A DNA stretch of 64,000 bases from Paraphysomonas bandaiensis (taxonomy: Eukaryota; Chrysophyceae), in contig CBFFRP010000234.1 of NCBI GenBank assembly GCA_965644295.1, positions 186,001 through 250,000 on the forward strand, in the 5' to 3' direction. Each line of letters opens with the position of its first letter. Positions within the stretch are counted from its first letter, which is position 1. The position numbers and the translations under genes were made by a program. The notes beneath the pieces are model-generated. The model did not search any database. It saw only the letters and a list, made by a program, of their open reading frames with translations, and was not told the origin of the DNA. Shown here piece by piece: positions 22,763-35,385 of this stretch.

Positions 22763-25700
22763 ATCTCAAATATCCTACTATTCTATCTTTGTTGAACCAA
22801 GTTCTTTTTTTCGAGGATTAATCTTTAATCTAATAACGTGGAAGTTATACACTAAGAAAGTGTAGATGCTCCGTACAACTACCCAGAATAAGTTGTAGGT
22901 AAGGGGTATGTTTTATACTATAGAATTTGTTGGTTTCCTAGTAAATTTCAAATATGCTATTCGCTATTGAAGGCGTAATAAATGCAATATCTGGTTTACG
23001 TCAGTATTTCACTAATGAAAAGTTAAAATCACTACTTAAACACGTGATTACAACGGAATTCATAATTAGTTAATCAGGAAATGTCAGTTGTTAATATAAT
23101 AACAGTTATTGAAATCGAGTACTACTTCATAGCCTCCACGCTCGAGTATCGGACTTTCCCTTTGTTTTCCTAACCCCTCCAATATCATCATATAAATCAT
23201 TCTTCAAAAGGCTATGGAGGGTGTCTACTCCGCTGTCCTGTCTTTGAGACTTTTTAAAACTCCTTAGCATATAATCTAGCGAAGGATTCTCTTCCAGCAC
23301 CAACTCTCTCACGTTTTCCCATTGCCTCTTCACAACAGCAGGATCTACACTGCCCGGCTGCAGAATGTACAAACAGGTGAAAGCGTATTTGTAAAAAGGT
23401 GTTACAATATCAGGATATCAGGTGATATACAACAAAAGTCCACAGTTTACATGAACACAGAGACAGGGGCACTTACACTTTCAAGCAACATCTGTGCTCC
23501 AACAACTCGACGCCCGGCTTCATCTTGAATTTGCTCGAAGGGTATGCACCATTCCTGTGCTCTATCAGCAAGAGCTACCAACTCTTCCCCAGCGACTGTA
23601 CCACATACGGGATATGGCACCACCAGCACACGCAGAAGTGCAAACGGTACCTCATGTAGTGTATTTTTTCTCAATTGTGGGTCAACCTCATTCTCAACTC
23701 CAACACACTTTTCATATGAGGACAGCAATATATGTGCGACTCCTGCGCAAACACCATGTACTTGAATACGTAGTCCATGTTTCTGGGTTCTATGAGAAGT
23801 AGGTGGCAAAACACTCACAGACACAATTTTCGATTCTGATTCTTCGTATGATATCTTGATATCTCCTTCTTTGCAGTCGTCATCTTCTCCAATATGCCGT
23901 CCACCACTGTGTTTACTGGACTCATTTGATACCACTTTCACAGTAACGCTAACATTGTCTTTTTTCTTGAAATCGTATCCCGGTACACCAAGAAGATTTA
24001 GTCGTAATATACATTCCTCTGCAACACTCACACCAATAGTCGCACAGCTGACTCCTCTTAGACGCTCTGGTAGATCCGTCTCAGTAATATCACCCCGTGT
24101 GCCGTTTACTCCGGTGGAAATAACCCCAGTGTATTCAGTATCTGGCGCAGCAAGGTGAAAAGAAACTTCTCTTGAAATATCTAAACACTCAGTAAGGGTG
24201 TCCTGTACAAACCGAAGGAACTCATCCCCATCTACCATAAACTTCAATTTCGACTGAGATTTCATGGATGACGATACTCTCGATGGAATGTCATCTCTTG
24301 TAGCGATCTTTAGATTACCGATAACCAGAGAACCATCTTCCCTAATGTGGAGGTCTTCCACTGACGGTGTGTAAAGGCACATATGCACAGACCGACTGTG
24401 CAGTTCACGCATCGCTTCACCAAGCTGAGATACCCACATAGCTAGTAGCTGTGAATTCTTCCGGAGCGCAAGAGCTAAAGAGATCCCAGTAATAGACCTC
24501 AAGTGGGTAACTTGCGGCAGTTCGAAAGAGAATAACACACCTCCAGACGGGGAAGCGGCAGAGGGAGACTCGCGATTGACATTGAGTGGGAGAGGAAAAA
24601 GACGACTCGGTGTGCTGCTGCTGTTTATGTCAAGTAGTACGCTATATGCGTTCCAGGCGAGACTTTGTGAAGAAATATCGCTGTTAGGGATCCATAAACC
24701 CTACACAGATAATTCATCGTGTAAGTATGCACTAAAAAAACTGCAGGCATGCTTACAATTATTCCACCATCTATCCTGACAAGAGCATCCTCTGGCTCCT
24801 TCTTTTTACTATCAGCTATTCCATATTTTACAGAAGGCTGCCCATGGTGCTTTAAGTCAAGAGGATAGAAAGGAACCTGAGCTATGTGTGGTTTGTGGCC
24901 CCAAACTAACTTCACATTCTGCAAAACATTAACACAAGCACCTAAAATTAAATACTAATACCTTTAAACGTTTTCGGATTAGCATTATTCGTTCCTCATA
25001 TGACAAGTCGCGTTGGGACCGCTCTTTCGACCTACATTCACAGAGTGCCCTGTAAGATTCACGCATGTTTTTTACAGCCAATTTCGCCTTGATATATTCT
25101 GTCATGCTCGTACTAAGATCATTTTCACGTCCAGACACATCTTTCGGAGTATTAATTTCTAACAGGCTGGCTTGTGTCGATATGGTTGATAGTTCATCGT
25201 ATCTTGTGGCCAGCTCTTTCACTAAATTGGAAGAGAACTTTGAAGGGTCGGTGTCTACTCTGCCAAACACTTTCGACTCTTTTAGAACCTTCGACCATGC
25301 ATCTCAAATATCCTACTATTCTATCTTTGTTGAACCAAGTTCTTTTTTTCGAGGATTAATCTTTAATCTAATAACGTGGAAGTTATACACTAAGAAAGTG
25401 TAGATGCTCCGTACAACTACCCAGAATAAGTTGTAGGTAAGGGGTATGTTTTATACTATAGAATTTGTTGGTTTCCTAGTAAATTTCAAATATGCTATTC
25501 GCTATTGAAGGCGTAATAAATGCAATATCTGGTTTACGTCAGTATTTCACTAATGAAAAGTTAAAATCACTACTTAAACACGTGATTACAACGGAATTCA
25601 TAATTAGTTAATCAGGAAATGTCAGTTGTTAATATAATAACAGTTATTGAAATCGAGTACTACTTCATAGCCTCCACGCTCGAGTATCGGACTTTCCCTT

Positions 25701-27838
25701 TGTTTTCCTAACCCCTCCAATATCATCATATAAATCATTCTTCAAAAGGCTATGGAGGGTGTCTACTCCGCTGTCCTGTCTTTGAGACTTTTTAAAACTC
25801 CTTAGCATATGATCTAGCGAAGGATTCTCTTCCAGCACCAACTCTCTCACGTTTTCCCATTGCCTCTTCACAACAGCAGGATCTACACTGCCCGGCTGCA
25901 GAATGTACAAACAGGTGAAAGCGTATTTGTAAAAAGGTGTTACAATATCAGGATATCAGGTGATATACAACAAAAGTCCACAGTTTACATGAACACAGAG
26001 ACAGGGGCACTTACACTTTCAAGCAACATCTGTGCTCCAACAACTCGACGCCCGGCTTCATCTTGAATTTGCTCGAAGGGTATGCACCATTCCTGTGCTC
26101 TATCAGCAAGAGCTACCAACTCTTCCCCAGCGACTGTACCACATACGGGATATGGCACCACCAGCACACGCAGAAGTGCAAACGGTACCTCATGTAGTGT
26201 ATTTTTTCTCAATTGTGGGTCAACCTCATTCTCAACTCCAACACACTTTTCATATGAGGACAGCAATATATGTGCGACTCCTGCGCAAACACCATGTACT
26301 TGAATACGTAGTCCATGTTTCTGGGTTCTATGAGAAGTAGGTGGCAAAACACTCACAGACACAATTTTCGATTCTGATTCTTCGTATGATATCTTGATAT
26401 CTCCTTCTTTGCAGTCGTCATCTTCTCCAATATGCCGTCCACCACTGTGTTTACTGGACTCATTTGATACCACTTTCACAGTAACGCTAACATTGTCTTT
26501 TTTCTTGAAATCGTATCCCGGTACACCAAGAAGATTTAGTCGTAATATACATTCCTCTGCAACACTCACACCAATAGTCGCACAGCTGACTCCTCTTAGA
26601 CGCTCTGGTAGATCCGTCTCAGTAATATCACCCCGTGTGCCGTTTACTCCGGTGGAAATAACCCCAGTGTATTCAGTATCTGGCGCAGCAAGGTGAAAAG
26701 AAACTTCTCTTGAAATATCTAAACACTCAGTAAGGGTGTCCTGTACAAACCGAAGGAACTCATCCCCATCTACCATAAACTTCAATTTCGACTGAGATTT
26801 CATGGATGACGATACTCTCGATGGAATGTCATCTCTTGTAGCGATCTTTAGATTACCGATAACCAGAGAACCATCTTCCCTAATGTGGAGGTCTTCCACT
26901 GACGGTGTGTAAAGGCACATATGCACAGACCGACTGTGCAGTTCACGCATCGCTTCACCAAGCTGAGATACCCACATAGCTAGTAGCTGTGAATTCTTCC
27001 GGAGCGCAAGAGCTAAAGAGATCCCAGTAATAGACCTCAAGTGGGTAACTTGCGGCAGTTCGAAAGAGAATAACACACCTCCAGACGGGGAAGCGGCAGA
27101 GGGAGACTCGCGATTGACATTGAGTGGGAGAGGAAAAAGACGACTCGGTGTGCTGCTGCTGTTTATGTCAAGTAGTACGCTATATGCGTTCCAGGCGAGA
27201 CTTTGTGAAGAAATATCGCTGTTAGGGATCCATAAACCCTACACAGATAATTCATCATGTAAGTATGCACTAAAAAAACTGCAGGCATGCTTACAATTAT
27301 TCCACCATCTATCCTGACAAGAGCATCCTCTGGCTCCTTCTTTTTACTATCAGCTATTCCATATTTTACAGAAGGCTGCCCATGGTGCTTTAAGTCAAGA
27401 GGATAGAAAGGAACCTGAGCTATGTGTGGTTTGTGGCCCCAAACTAACTTCACATTCTGCAAAACATTAACACAAGCACCTAAAATTAAATACTAATACC
27501 TTTAAACGTTTTCGGATTAGCATTATTCGTTCCTCATATGACAAGTCGCGTTGGGACCGCTCTTTCGACCTACATTCACAGAGTGCCCTGTAAGATTCAC
27601 GCATGTTTTTTACAGCCAATTTCGCCTTGATATATTCTGTCATGCTCGTACTAAGATCATTTTCACGTCCAGACACATCTTTCGGAGTATTAATTTCTAA
27701 CAGGCTGGCTTGTGTCGATATGGTTGATAGTTCATCGTATCTTGTGGCCAGCTCTTTCACTAAATTGGAAGAGAACTTTGAAGGGTCGGTGTCTACTCTG
27801 CCAAACACTTTCGACTCTTTTAGAACCTTCGACCATGC
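22763..27838. repeat. Tandem duplication of 2,538 bp (two units)
   Basis: Units 22763-25300 and 25301-27838 are almost identical. I found two base differences: 23273 A versus 25811 G, and 24719 G versus 27257 A. The junction at 25299-25301 joins the middle of exon 1 of an upstream-truncated gene to the 3' flank of its neighbour, with a 2-bp GC microhomology shared by both breakpoints. Each unit carries the 3' flank and all but the first about 110 codons of one gene. Confidence 0.95.
23127..25300 (-). pseudogene. 5'-truncated copy of the pseudokinase-like gene
   Basis: Contains exons matching the downstream intact gene: 25300-24962 (partial exon 1), 24918-24757, 24700-23477 and 23357-23127. 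All splice sites and the 3' end are retained and the frames are open. The promoter and at least the first 40-45 residues of exon 1 are missing because the duplication breakpoint falls inside exon 1. The one coding change seen in exon 4 is His to Tyr relative to the intact copy. It could still be transcribed from sequence now upstream, but a full protein is impossible. Confidence 0.85.
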
Positions 27839-27967
27839 CTTATTCCACCTGTCGATATCCACATCTGTACTATCTGAGGACACAAAGAATTCCGACAGGC
27901 TCCCATGAGAGGTGTCTGTGTCCAGCTCCACTGTTCTCGTCAACAGTCTCTGGAAGGCTGACTGCAT
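25665..27967 (-). CDS. Unrecognised protein with a degenerate kinase-like region
   Basis: I do not recognise the family. Four exons: 27967-27500, 27456-27295, 27238-26015 and 25895-25665, giving about 694 aa from the ATG at 27967. The frame is open a little further upstream (27988), so an earlier non-coding or coding exon is possible. Exon 1 is helical and charged. In exon 3, GEAMRELHSRSVHMCLYTPS, then VEDLHIREDGSLVIGNLKIA, has the spacing of a protein-kinase catalytic loop and DFG region. HRD is replaced by HMC and DFG by GNL, so catalysis is not expected. The rest of exon 3 is beta-rich with no motif, and the C-terminus (exon 4) is charged. A pseudokinase fold is an inference from this one stretch. 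Confidence 0.6.
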
Positions 27968-29350
27968 TGGTAATTCGGTCTTAAGCACTCACCACCTTCA
28001 CGCTCTTCACTTTGAGACCATTGCTATGTTGGGAAAATATCCTGCGTTATGTGCAACAGAGCTACGAATAGATACCACTATGAGAGAATACATTCATAAT
28101 TAATGCGTTCGATACTTTTGAACTTCGACAATACACTCTGCTGCGCTGTATAGTGTTTTACTGCTGTACAAAACCATACATGCTAGATATCAGGATATTG
28201 GCACCGCAACAAAGGTATTTTCTATCATTTTGGACATTTTAGGGGAAATTGGACAAAGAAATCTAGAAATCGGGTGTCGTATCCGACGGAGACAACACAA
28301 TACAAACACGATCGCATCCACCTGTCTGAATTAGCCTTACACATCTAGACATTGATAGCAGAGAAGCCCGAAGTGAGCATGTTTCACATAGAGAATATGC
28401 TGTCGAACTCATCTGACTCACAGCGGTCGTTGATATCTAGCACTATATTGACATCAATCTCGTATCCAACACCTGAGATGCGGACGATGTCTGTTGATTG
28501 ATACAAGTGAAATTGGGTTGCTGTGCGAAAAGCCGAGTATTTATCTACGGCTGATTACTATTGATTGGGTTTTATTATTATGTTTGAATCGACGCTAAAT
28601 ATCCGTCCTAATTTAATGTCACATGAACGACTCTTCCTGGAGTATCATTCTTACACTATGCAGATAACATGGAAAGAAATATGATTTAATTGTGAATGTA
28701 CTATTTGAATGGTCAATGATCACAGATTGTACGGCAGCTATCACGTAATAGGTAAATTATATGTGCCCGTATTGCTGCAGACGAGATTCTACTTCATTTA
28801 CGCTAATTCAGGTATTTCATCATACCCCTTGATTTTTAGTCCAACACCGCGTATCTAATTGCCAAGTATTCATTTATTTATGCACTATTCACACTTTATT
28901 TTGAATTTTTTACTCCGGTTTTCTGCAGTGGACTCAAATTTTCATGCTTTGTGATTCACCTTCATCACATGTTTAATGATTAATGACCGCTGCCTATGCT
29001 GTACTGTACAGGAGAGTACTTGTACCATTTCCTATCTATTTCATATTTGATTCTATCACGGTGATTTTATACTACATTAAATATACCTCACGTTAGAATG
29101 TGCTCGTAGTACTTCCTATACGATTAAAAAGTAATACTAATAATGTGATATAGAACTGCGTTAAAAAAATCCTCAATATAATGCACAACTATCGAGTTTT
29201 CAACACAGAAACAGCTGGAATTGTTTCATAATATCTTAATATCGTTAACATGTTTGAGAATCAATCACAAACCTGCCAAAGTAACTCATTCCAATCTTTA
29301 CACTAGAAGTAACATGGAACGAAGTTACAAAATAAACGTAAAAAATTACT
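27968..29350. other. Intergenic region upstream of the duplicated gene
   Basis: About 1.4 kb without a supportable exon or RNA. The first 130 bp may contain an upstream exon or promoter of the pseudokinase-like gene; bases 28060-28005 on the minus strand are open in one frame and end at a GTGAGT-like donor. The remainder is AT-rich. Confidence 0.4.
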
Positions 29351-31125
29351 CTAGCTCTCTCGTAGCTTATATTGAGAAATGTATCCACCAAACCTTTCGG
29401 AAACTTCTTTCTGCGAGAGTCCATACTCCTCCAGGCTGTAAGTATGCAGGGCAGTATCAGCAGTTCCATTGCCCTTCTGTTCTTTTGCCTTTTGCTCCTT
29501 CAGCTTTTGGCGATCGCTGGCATTTTTCGCTAGATAAGTCGATAAGGTTTCGTCATACTCCACGGAGAAATCAATCCCTGCTTTGTCGCAAATTTTTTTC
29601 ACGGTTCCTTTAGGGTCCTTGATAATATCCTTATATCTAACATGCGTGATGTTCATCCGTTGACATGTTGTGGATAAGCTTTTCCCAGCACGTTCCAGAG
29701 CGTGTGCGGTGTACTCCATCACTGCCCTACCCATGGCGTGCTTGTCTATAGTCCAGCTCTCTGCACTCATATCCAGGAGGGTTTCATAGAGAGAGCATGC
29801 GGAAGCAATACATTCTGCAGGGTCTCGGTGAGTCCAAACGATGGTGGCATCTGGGAAAGCGGCATGTAATTCAGTAAGATAAGGGAGATGAAAAGGGCAT
29901 TTCAGAATCCATGTGAAATCCCCCTGGCGATGTTCGGATTGCCATGCCATTAACTACATAGCAAGCAGCATAATAGAAGTTAGTAGTGCAACGCAACATA
30001 TATGCAAGACATGTGCATAGCACCACACATATCATCTGATCATTTATAGTAACAACAAAACTGACCTGCAGATACTGCTTATAAAGATTAAAAGCCTCTC
30101 CGGCCCCGAGATCCATACATTCTTTGGCTGCAAACATCATGTACGGCAAACTAGGTGGGTTCAGTGGAACTTCCATTCCCACAATATTAGTGCATTCTGA
30201 AAAAATCGGGTAAAAGTGCGGTAAAGTAAAGATATACAAACTATTCAGAGACCACACTATATAAACTGATCGATGCATAATTGAATTCTAGCGCACCATA
30301 GGAATAGTTTTAATTTCGCATTTGCACAATAACCATGCAATGCAATACTTTTCATAAACAGCAAGATTTTTTCAGTGTACCTTCTGGAAGATCATAGCCG
30401 AGTCGATGTATGCGCTGCATTCGTGCTTCGTCTGTAGTCATCATCATACTTTGAAACCCTGCCCATGCCGGGCCATTATATCGCTTCAAGCGATCGCGCG
30501 TACGAGCAGCAAGAGATTCATCGTGACTTAAAGGCACGGGAGAAATTTGCTCCCACAAGAGATGGCTACTTCCCTTCGGATACATACCCAAAAGCTCGTG
30601 TAAGAAAGTGGTTCCAGTTCGTGGAAATCCAATAACAAAAACAGGACGGCGTACAGGAATCTGAGATATCTCCGGATGTCTGCGGATATATGACAACATA
30701 TCCAACCTCACAGACAGTCGAATTTGGAGAGACTGCTGCAATACCACATAACCAAAGGGGCTAATTGTCACACCAGATTTTCGAACACCTTGGAGCGCTG
30801 TATCATACTGCAGACATGCACTTCGTAGCCCTTCCTTATCTTCTTCAGTAAGGTCTTTTCCCTTAATCATACTGTTAACCAGATGAGCGGTCTTGCCGGT
30901 TGTGGATGAACTGTACGGTTGATGTAATCCAGGAAACGTTGATTCTGACCATGGCCCAATACGAAACTGTGATATAAAAATACCACAGAAAGCATCTAGA
31001 AAACATTTAAGCCAGGGCTTTGTTCCGGATTTCTGTCGAATAGAGAAAGTTTTGAAGACGACTGCAGCCACGAGAATCACCACACAGGCCGTAATCACCT
31101 GAGGCAGCACATCGAATACAGCCAT
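29351..31125 (-). CDS. PAPS-dependent sulfotransferase family protein, membrane anchored
   Basis: Transfers sulfate from PAPS to an unknown acceptor. Three exons: 31125-30381, 30196-30066 and 29953-29351, giving 492 aa. The N-terminus has one hydrophobic segment (VITACVVILVAAVVF), suggesting a signal anchor and a lumenal domain. The 5'-phosphosulfate loop is PVFVIGFPRTGTTFLHELL; the 3'-phosphate motif is PDATIVWTHRDPAECIAS. Exon 2 to 3 joins YKQYLQ to LMAWQSEHRQGDFTWILKCP, followed by FHLPYL, as in the Sulfotransfer_3 group. The C-terminus YGLSQKEVSERFGGYISQYK is also typical of that group. It is divergently placed to the Mei2-like gene. Confidence 0.92.
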
Positions 31126-31753
31126 ACTAAAATACCCACACTGCTCTTTCCTATAGTAGCTCAGGTAGAACTTATTCCTATAGTAATGTGCTCAATTGTT
31201 ACTGTTCATTGTACGAAAGATCGCGTTAAATACACCTGCCCGTGCATTGTGCGCTTATCTGGTGCTGGTTATACCATCATCAGGGATGGTATACAGTGGA
31301 ATACAGCCAGTACTTTTGTGAAGTTGTGTGGGATGTTCCGCAGCAGAAAATGATGCTTGCCAATACAGTTGAAAGTGGACTGCTGATTAAAATGACCCTC
31401 TTTGTAATCACCTGCTCTCGATTGTTAACAGCAGATAGCGACCACACTCACTGCTGCCAAACAACTATCGCACTCACTCTTTAACTATATATACGGCAGT
31501 ACCCATACACATTATCAATTTCTGTACTCTGTGTATACCGATGTATTCTTCTGTATTCGGTCTCATATGTTCTGCTCATAATTTGGTGCCGTATAAATTC
31601 TCTGTATTTTCATCATATTTTCGTGACTTGTTGAGATTAATGGCAATAATATCCACACGTTAAAGTATAGAGACATCAAGCCTATTAGCAAGTCAGTGTC
31701 GCGGTATCACTGCGACTCACCTGAGTGTATCGTTGGCATAAACATCTATCCTA
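31126..31753. promoter_or_regulatory. Shared intergenic region, sulfotransferase/Mei2-like
   Basis: A 0.63-kb region between divergent start codons. It contains GGTATACAG followed by TGGAATACAG (31297-31306), a word that recurs in two other divergent intergenic regions of this window, and a related CTGTATTCGG near 31550. No TATA box can be assigned with confidence. Confidence 0.4.
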
Positions 31754-34171
31754 ATGACGATGAGTGAGGGAAATTTTTTAGATGAACCAGAGCATAGTGT
31801 GGGTCTAGATTTCGAGGTAGAGGATGGATGGGGATGGGAAGTAGAGATTGAGGACATTGATATAGGGGCTAATGATACGGGGAATCAGATGATTAATTCA
31901 CCTGGGGGGCACAAAGATATACGCATATCACTCAAGCCCACTGTTCCTAGTAAGTTATCAGGGTCTCAGGAGAGCGACTCCTCTTTGATCAGTCGAGTGA
32001 AATCGAGCCCTTCATTCCAGGAGTTAGAGAGAGCTATTGGTGCAACTCTTGCTGTGGGTCTTGGTGAGGTCGATCCCAGTAAAAAGGACGAACAACTAAA
32101 ACTTATTAATGGCGTGATTACTCAAAAGGCTAATTTAAAGAAGAATATCCGAAGCTTCAATTCTCTTAGACACCGTGTCGAGGCTGCAAATGGTGAAATT
32201 ATTCCCGATCATATCCGATCCCCAGTAGGACGAGTCAGTGGTGCTACAATGAAGGAAGACTTGAACGTATATCTTGACATTGATACAGAATCAAGGGCAC
32301 TGATATTGTTCCACTCACCGGAGATAACCTCTTTTGACATCAAAACTGCCTGCCAACTATTCGGATCTCTTTATTATTTTAGAAGTGATTTTCACGCATT
32401 TGGCGTAACTCTAGTGTGCTACTTTGATATACGGGCAGCTATGGACGCGCATCGCTCTCTTCCTGCTCGTCTTGGGCGAATGGCTTCCGTGCACTTAAGT
32501 GTTATGCTCCAGTCGACTAATGGTCTCGACGAATCCAGACTTGTGGTTAGTCGTGTGCCAACTACGAAGGCGGAGTCCGACGTTCAAGACGTGTTCTCAG
32601 GATACGGACCTTTGAAGAGCATCCAGAAGTCGTTTAACAACAGCAATTCAGGGATGGGCGGTTCGATCGAGACCTGCGATTATACCGTGGAGTACTACAA
32701 CATACAAGATGCCAAACTTGCGATTTCTGAAATAAACTCATCTATTCTCAACTTGCTAAATGTGAACAGTGTCGTATCGTGTATGCATACCTCTAGAAGG
32801 CAGGAACAGCTGCGGAAAGATGTACTAAATGTTTTATCGCAGTGGAGGGCCAGAATTAGTAATGCGGCCGCTCTGAATGGCGTGCCGTTGCCTCCAGCGC
32901 CAAAATCACCCCCACCTGCCACAGACCCTGCCGTATACAGTGAAATGCAGACTGGTGTTTCAGCGTCCGAGGAAAGTTCTTCCGCGGATCCTTCCGGATC
33001 AGGTGCCTCTGTACTATCATCAGACAGTGGTGCGATACCGATCCCTGTACCCACTGAACCTCCGTCTGCCCGTGTCGCTAGACACGTGATGGGTCTCTCC
33101 AAATCTTCTCATCAGCAGCATCACCGGGGATCACGCCAGTCGAACTATTATTCGCAACACATGCACCAGCAACACCCGTATGCCCAAGTAAACGGGTCTT
33201 CGATGGTGTACTCACCCCCAGGAACCTCAATGGGGTATGCTCCGCATGGGCCGTACAGCCCTCCTGGATATACACCAGGTATATCATCACCTGGTAGGTA
33301 TGTGTCCGGTCCTCAAAACCAATCGATGATGCCATACTTGCCTCCGGCGTACGGGGGATATTTTGTCCCGGCGTATATGGGTGCCCCATACGCTGTCCCC
33401 ATGGGCATCTTATCCCCTCACGGCTCTTACGACAACCTTCCTTACCTTGCTCAGGGTATGCCCTCTCCACATGGGTCATATGAAAACCTCCAGTACGCGA
33501 TGGATGGGGAAGGAAATTGGAGCGCTCATGGGGACGGAGACGATGGTCGGCGTGGTGGAGGCCGTGGAGGACAAACCCGCCCCCCTCATCACAACGGTGG
33601 ACATTCTGCTGGAAAGCGAGGTGGCAGAGGGGGAAGAGGGGGCGAAGCACAAGTGGATTCGGAGTTTGTAGTCGTGCCTGAGCAGGCAGGTTCTGGCAAT
33701 GACAAGCGGACCACCGTCATGGTTCGAAACATCCCAAATAAATATACACAGTCTATGCTATTGGAGGAGATTAATATCAATTTCGAAGGCCTTTATGACT
33801 TTTTCTATCTACCAATCGACTTCAAGAATAAATGCAATGTGGGTTATGCCTTTATCAACTTCATGAATGCTACTGATGTGGCTACTTTCTTTTCTGAATT
33901 TAACGGTCAGCGTTGGAGAAATTTTAACTCGGAAAAGATCTGCAGTATATCGTACGCGAGAATTCAAGGGAAGGCGGCCATGATTGCGCGATTTCAAAAC
34001 TCTAGTTTGCTTGAAAAGGACGAGTCATACAAGCCACTTCTATTCGTGTCCAAAGGACCGGATAAAGGGAAGCCTGAGAGTTTTCCTGCCAGTGAAAAGG
34101 TTAAATTTCATCAGGGGTATAACGAGGGCTATTTATGTGGCTTCCAGGATCCAGCAGCACATCATGCATAG
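31754..34171 (+). CDS. Mei2-like RNA-binding protein
   Basis: RNA-binding regulator related to fission-yeast Mei2 and plant AML proteins, which act in meiosis and growth control. Single exon, 805 aa. Two N-terminal RRMs (about 175-255 and 260-345; ALILFHSPE and SRLVVSRVPTTKAESDVQDV) precede a long low-complexity centre rich in Pro, Tyr, Gly, Ser and His. There are two SPHGSY repeats and an RGG-type patch (GGRGGRGG). The C-terminal Mei2-specific RRM follows (TTVMVRNIPNKYTQSMLLEE; DFKNKCNVGYAFINF). That third RRM, which in Mei2 binds meiRNA, is the diagnostic part. The start is the ATG at 31754; a second in-frame ATG lies two codons later. Biological role in this organism is unknown. Confidence 0.93.
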   Translation: MTMSEGNFLDEPEHSVGLDFEVEDGWGWEVEIEDIDIGANDTGNQMINSPGGHKDIRISLKPTVPSKLSGSQESDSSLISRVKSSPSFQELERAIGATLAVGLGEVDPSKKDEQLKLINGVITQKANLKKNIRSFNSLRHRVEAANGEIIPDHIRSPVGRVSGATMKEDLNVYLDIDTESRALILFHSPEITSFDIKTACQLFGSLYYFRSDFHAFGVTLVCYFDIRAAMDAHRSLPARLGRMASVHLSVMLQSTNGLDESRLVVSRVPTTKAESDVQDVFSGYGPLKSIQKSFNNSNSGMGGSIETCDYTVEYYNIQDAKLAISEINSSILNLLNVNSVVSCMHTSRRQEQLRKDVLNVLSQWRARISNAAALNGVPLPPAPKSPPPATDPAVYSEMQTGVSASEESSSADPSGSGASVLSSDSGAIPIPVPTEPPSARVARHVMGLSKSSHQQHHRGSRQSNYYSQHMHQQHPYAQVNGSSMVYSPPGTSMGYAPHGPYSPPGYTPGISSPGRYVSGPQNQSMMPYLPPAYGGYFVPAYMGAPYAVPMGILSPHGSYDNLPYLAQGMPSPHGSYENLQYAMDGEGNWSAHGDGDDGRRGGGRGGQTRPPHHNGGHSAGKRGGRGGRGGEAQVDSEFVVVPEQAGSGNDKRTTVMVRNIPNKYTQSMLLEEININFEGLYDFFYLPIDFKNKCNVGYAFINFMNATDVATFFSEFNGQRWRNFNSEKICSISYARIQGKAAMIARFQNSSLLEKDESYKPLLFVSKGPDKGKPESFPASEKVKFHQGYNEGYLCGFQDPAAHHA

Positions 34172-35385
34172 CTCAGTTCTCTCAGTGTCGCATTTCTATA
34201 ATAGCGATGTAAAAATTTTGAACGGTTTTGATAAGTTCCGGTTTAATATGTATAACGTTTACAGGGACGACAATTTTGAAGAGGATGTTGAAGGAGATTT
34301 TGAAAAATTAGTACTCCATATTGCGACATTTCCACCGTCACAAAGTTCAGAATCCTTGAATTCTTTAAGTTATCTTGTGTGTACAATTAGTGTGACTCCG
34401 TATTACGTCAGTATATAAATGAATACCCTTACATAAACATATAGGAATGCAATGTATTGGTGTACTGGCTATTAAGTAATATACTATATCATCGATTGCT
34501 TTCCTGTCTACGTTATATCTTCCGCAAATACATCATACATTATATGGTATGTAGATTTTTAGCTACTTCTACACAATCTGATAGATATAGACTTTTGCGC
34601 ACAAGATTGATTACAAGTTGAGTAACTGGAGCAGTACGTCATCCTGAATACCGTTTACTCGTTGTTGCCTCTACATTTCAATATAATGTTGTCTAAGAAA
34701 AAGTAAAGTGTATAACTAAGTTTTTTATACTTCAAATGCAAAAAATGCAATATTTGTTCTGCATCTACAAATACAATCAGTATATAGGGTTTCGCGCTTC
34801 ATATAACCATAATGTGCTCAATTATATTTTATATACATCAATTGTCGAGCATCCTATCAGCACATTACACATTAAGGATTCTTTTCTCTAAGTAATAGAA
34901 ATAATAATAGTAGGTACCATTACTAATAAACACGATGTGTATAATCTGCATTAACCATTTCTAGCTTTTGTGGTTGTGTCAATGGAATTCCTGTAATTCT
35001 GATTTCGTGAATTAATATTCCATCATGTTATAGTCACTTAGATCGTGTGTGTCATAGGCAGAATATCATCTATAATAAGATTCAACTATATATCTAGTAA
35101 ATGGTACCAATACACCACATAAACGCCTCGATATGGGGAAGTTTGTCGACTCTGCCGTATACTACCCTTGGACCCCATGACAACTACAACATCATATGTA
35201 TGGAACTGCGTCCATCGGTAAGGCTGCAGTGTAACATTAAAAGTGTACTGTGCATTGAGGGCTATCGAAGACGCTCTGAGTTCATGGACATAGAAAGAAG
35301 CTTATTCGTAGTCTATCTGTATCTATTATACGATGCGTGTTGCCAGACAAAAACAAAAAAATAGCAAAAAAAATCGGGTTTATTG
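34172..35385. other. AT-rich intergenic region
   Basis: About 1.2 kb with no gene recognised. Short open frames here show no domains. The last 20 bases hold the A-runs that form the T-run terminator of the minus-strand tRNA. Confidence 0.5.
35367..35375 (-). terminator. Pol III T-run terminator of tRNA-Ser
   Basis: A run of eight T on the minus strand about 11 nt after the tRNA 3' end, with a second T-run beyond it. Confidence 0.7.

Noticed and set aside
23322-27317. Plus-strand frames of 60-110 codons repeated in both duplication units
   Set aside because: They are antisense shadows of the pseudokinase-like exons and appear twice only because the DNA is duplicated.
34172-34418. Frame overlapping the 3' end of the Mei2-like gene
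   Set aside because: Shadow in another frame that runs past the stop; the Mei2 C-terminal RRM and its tail are complete at 34171.
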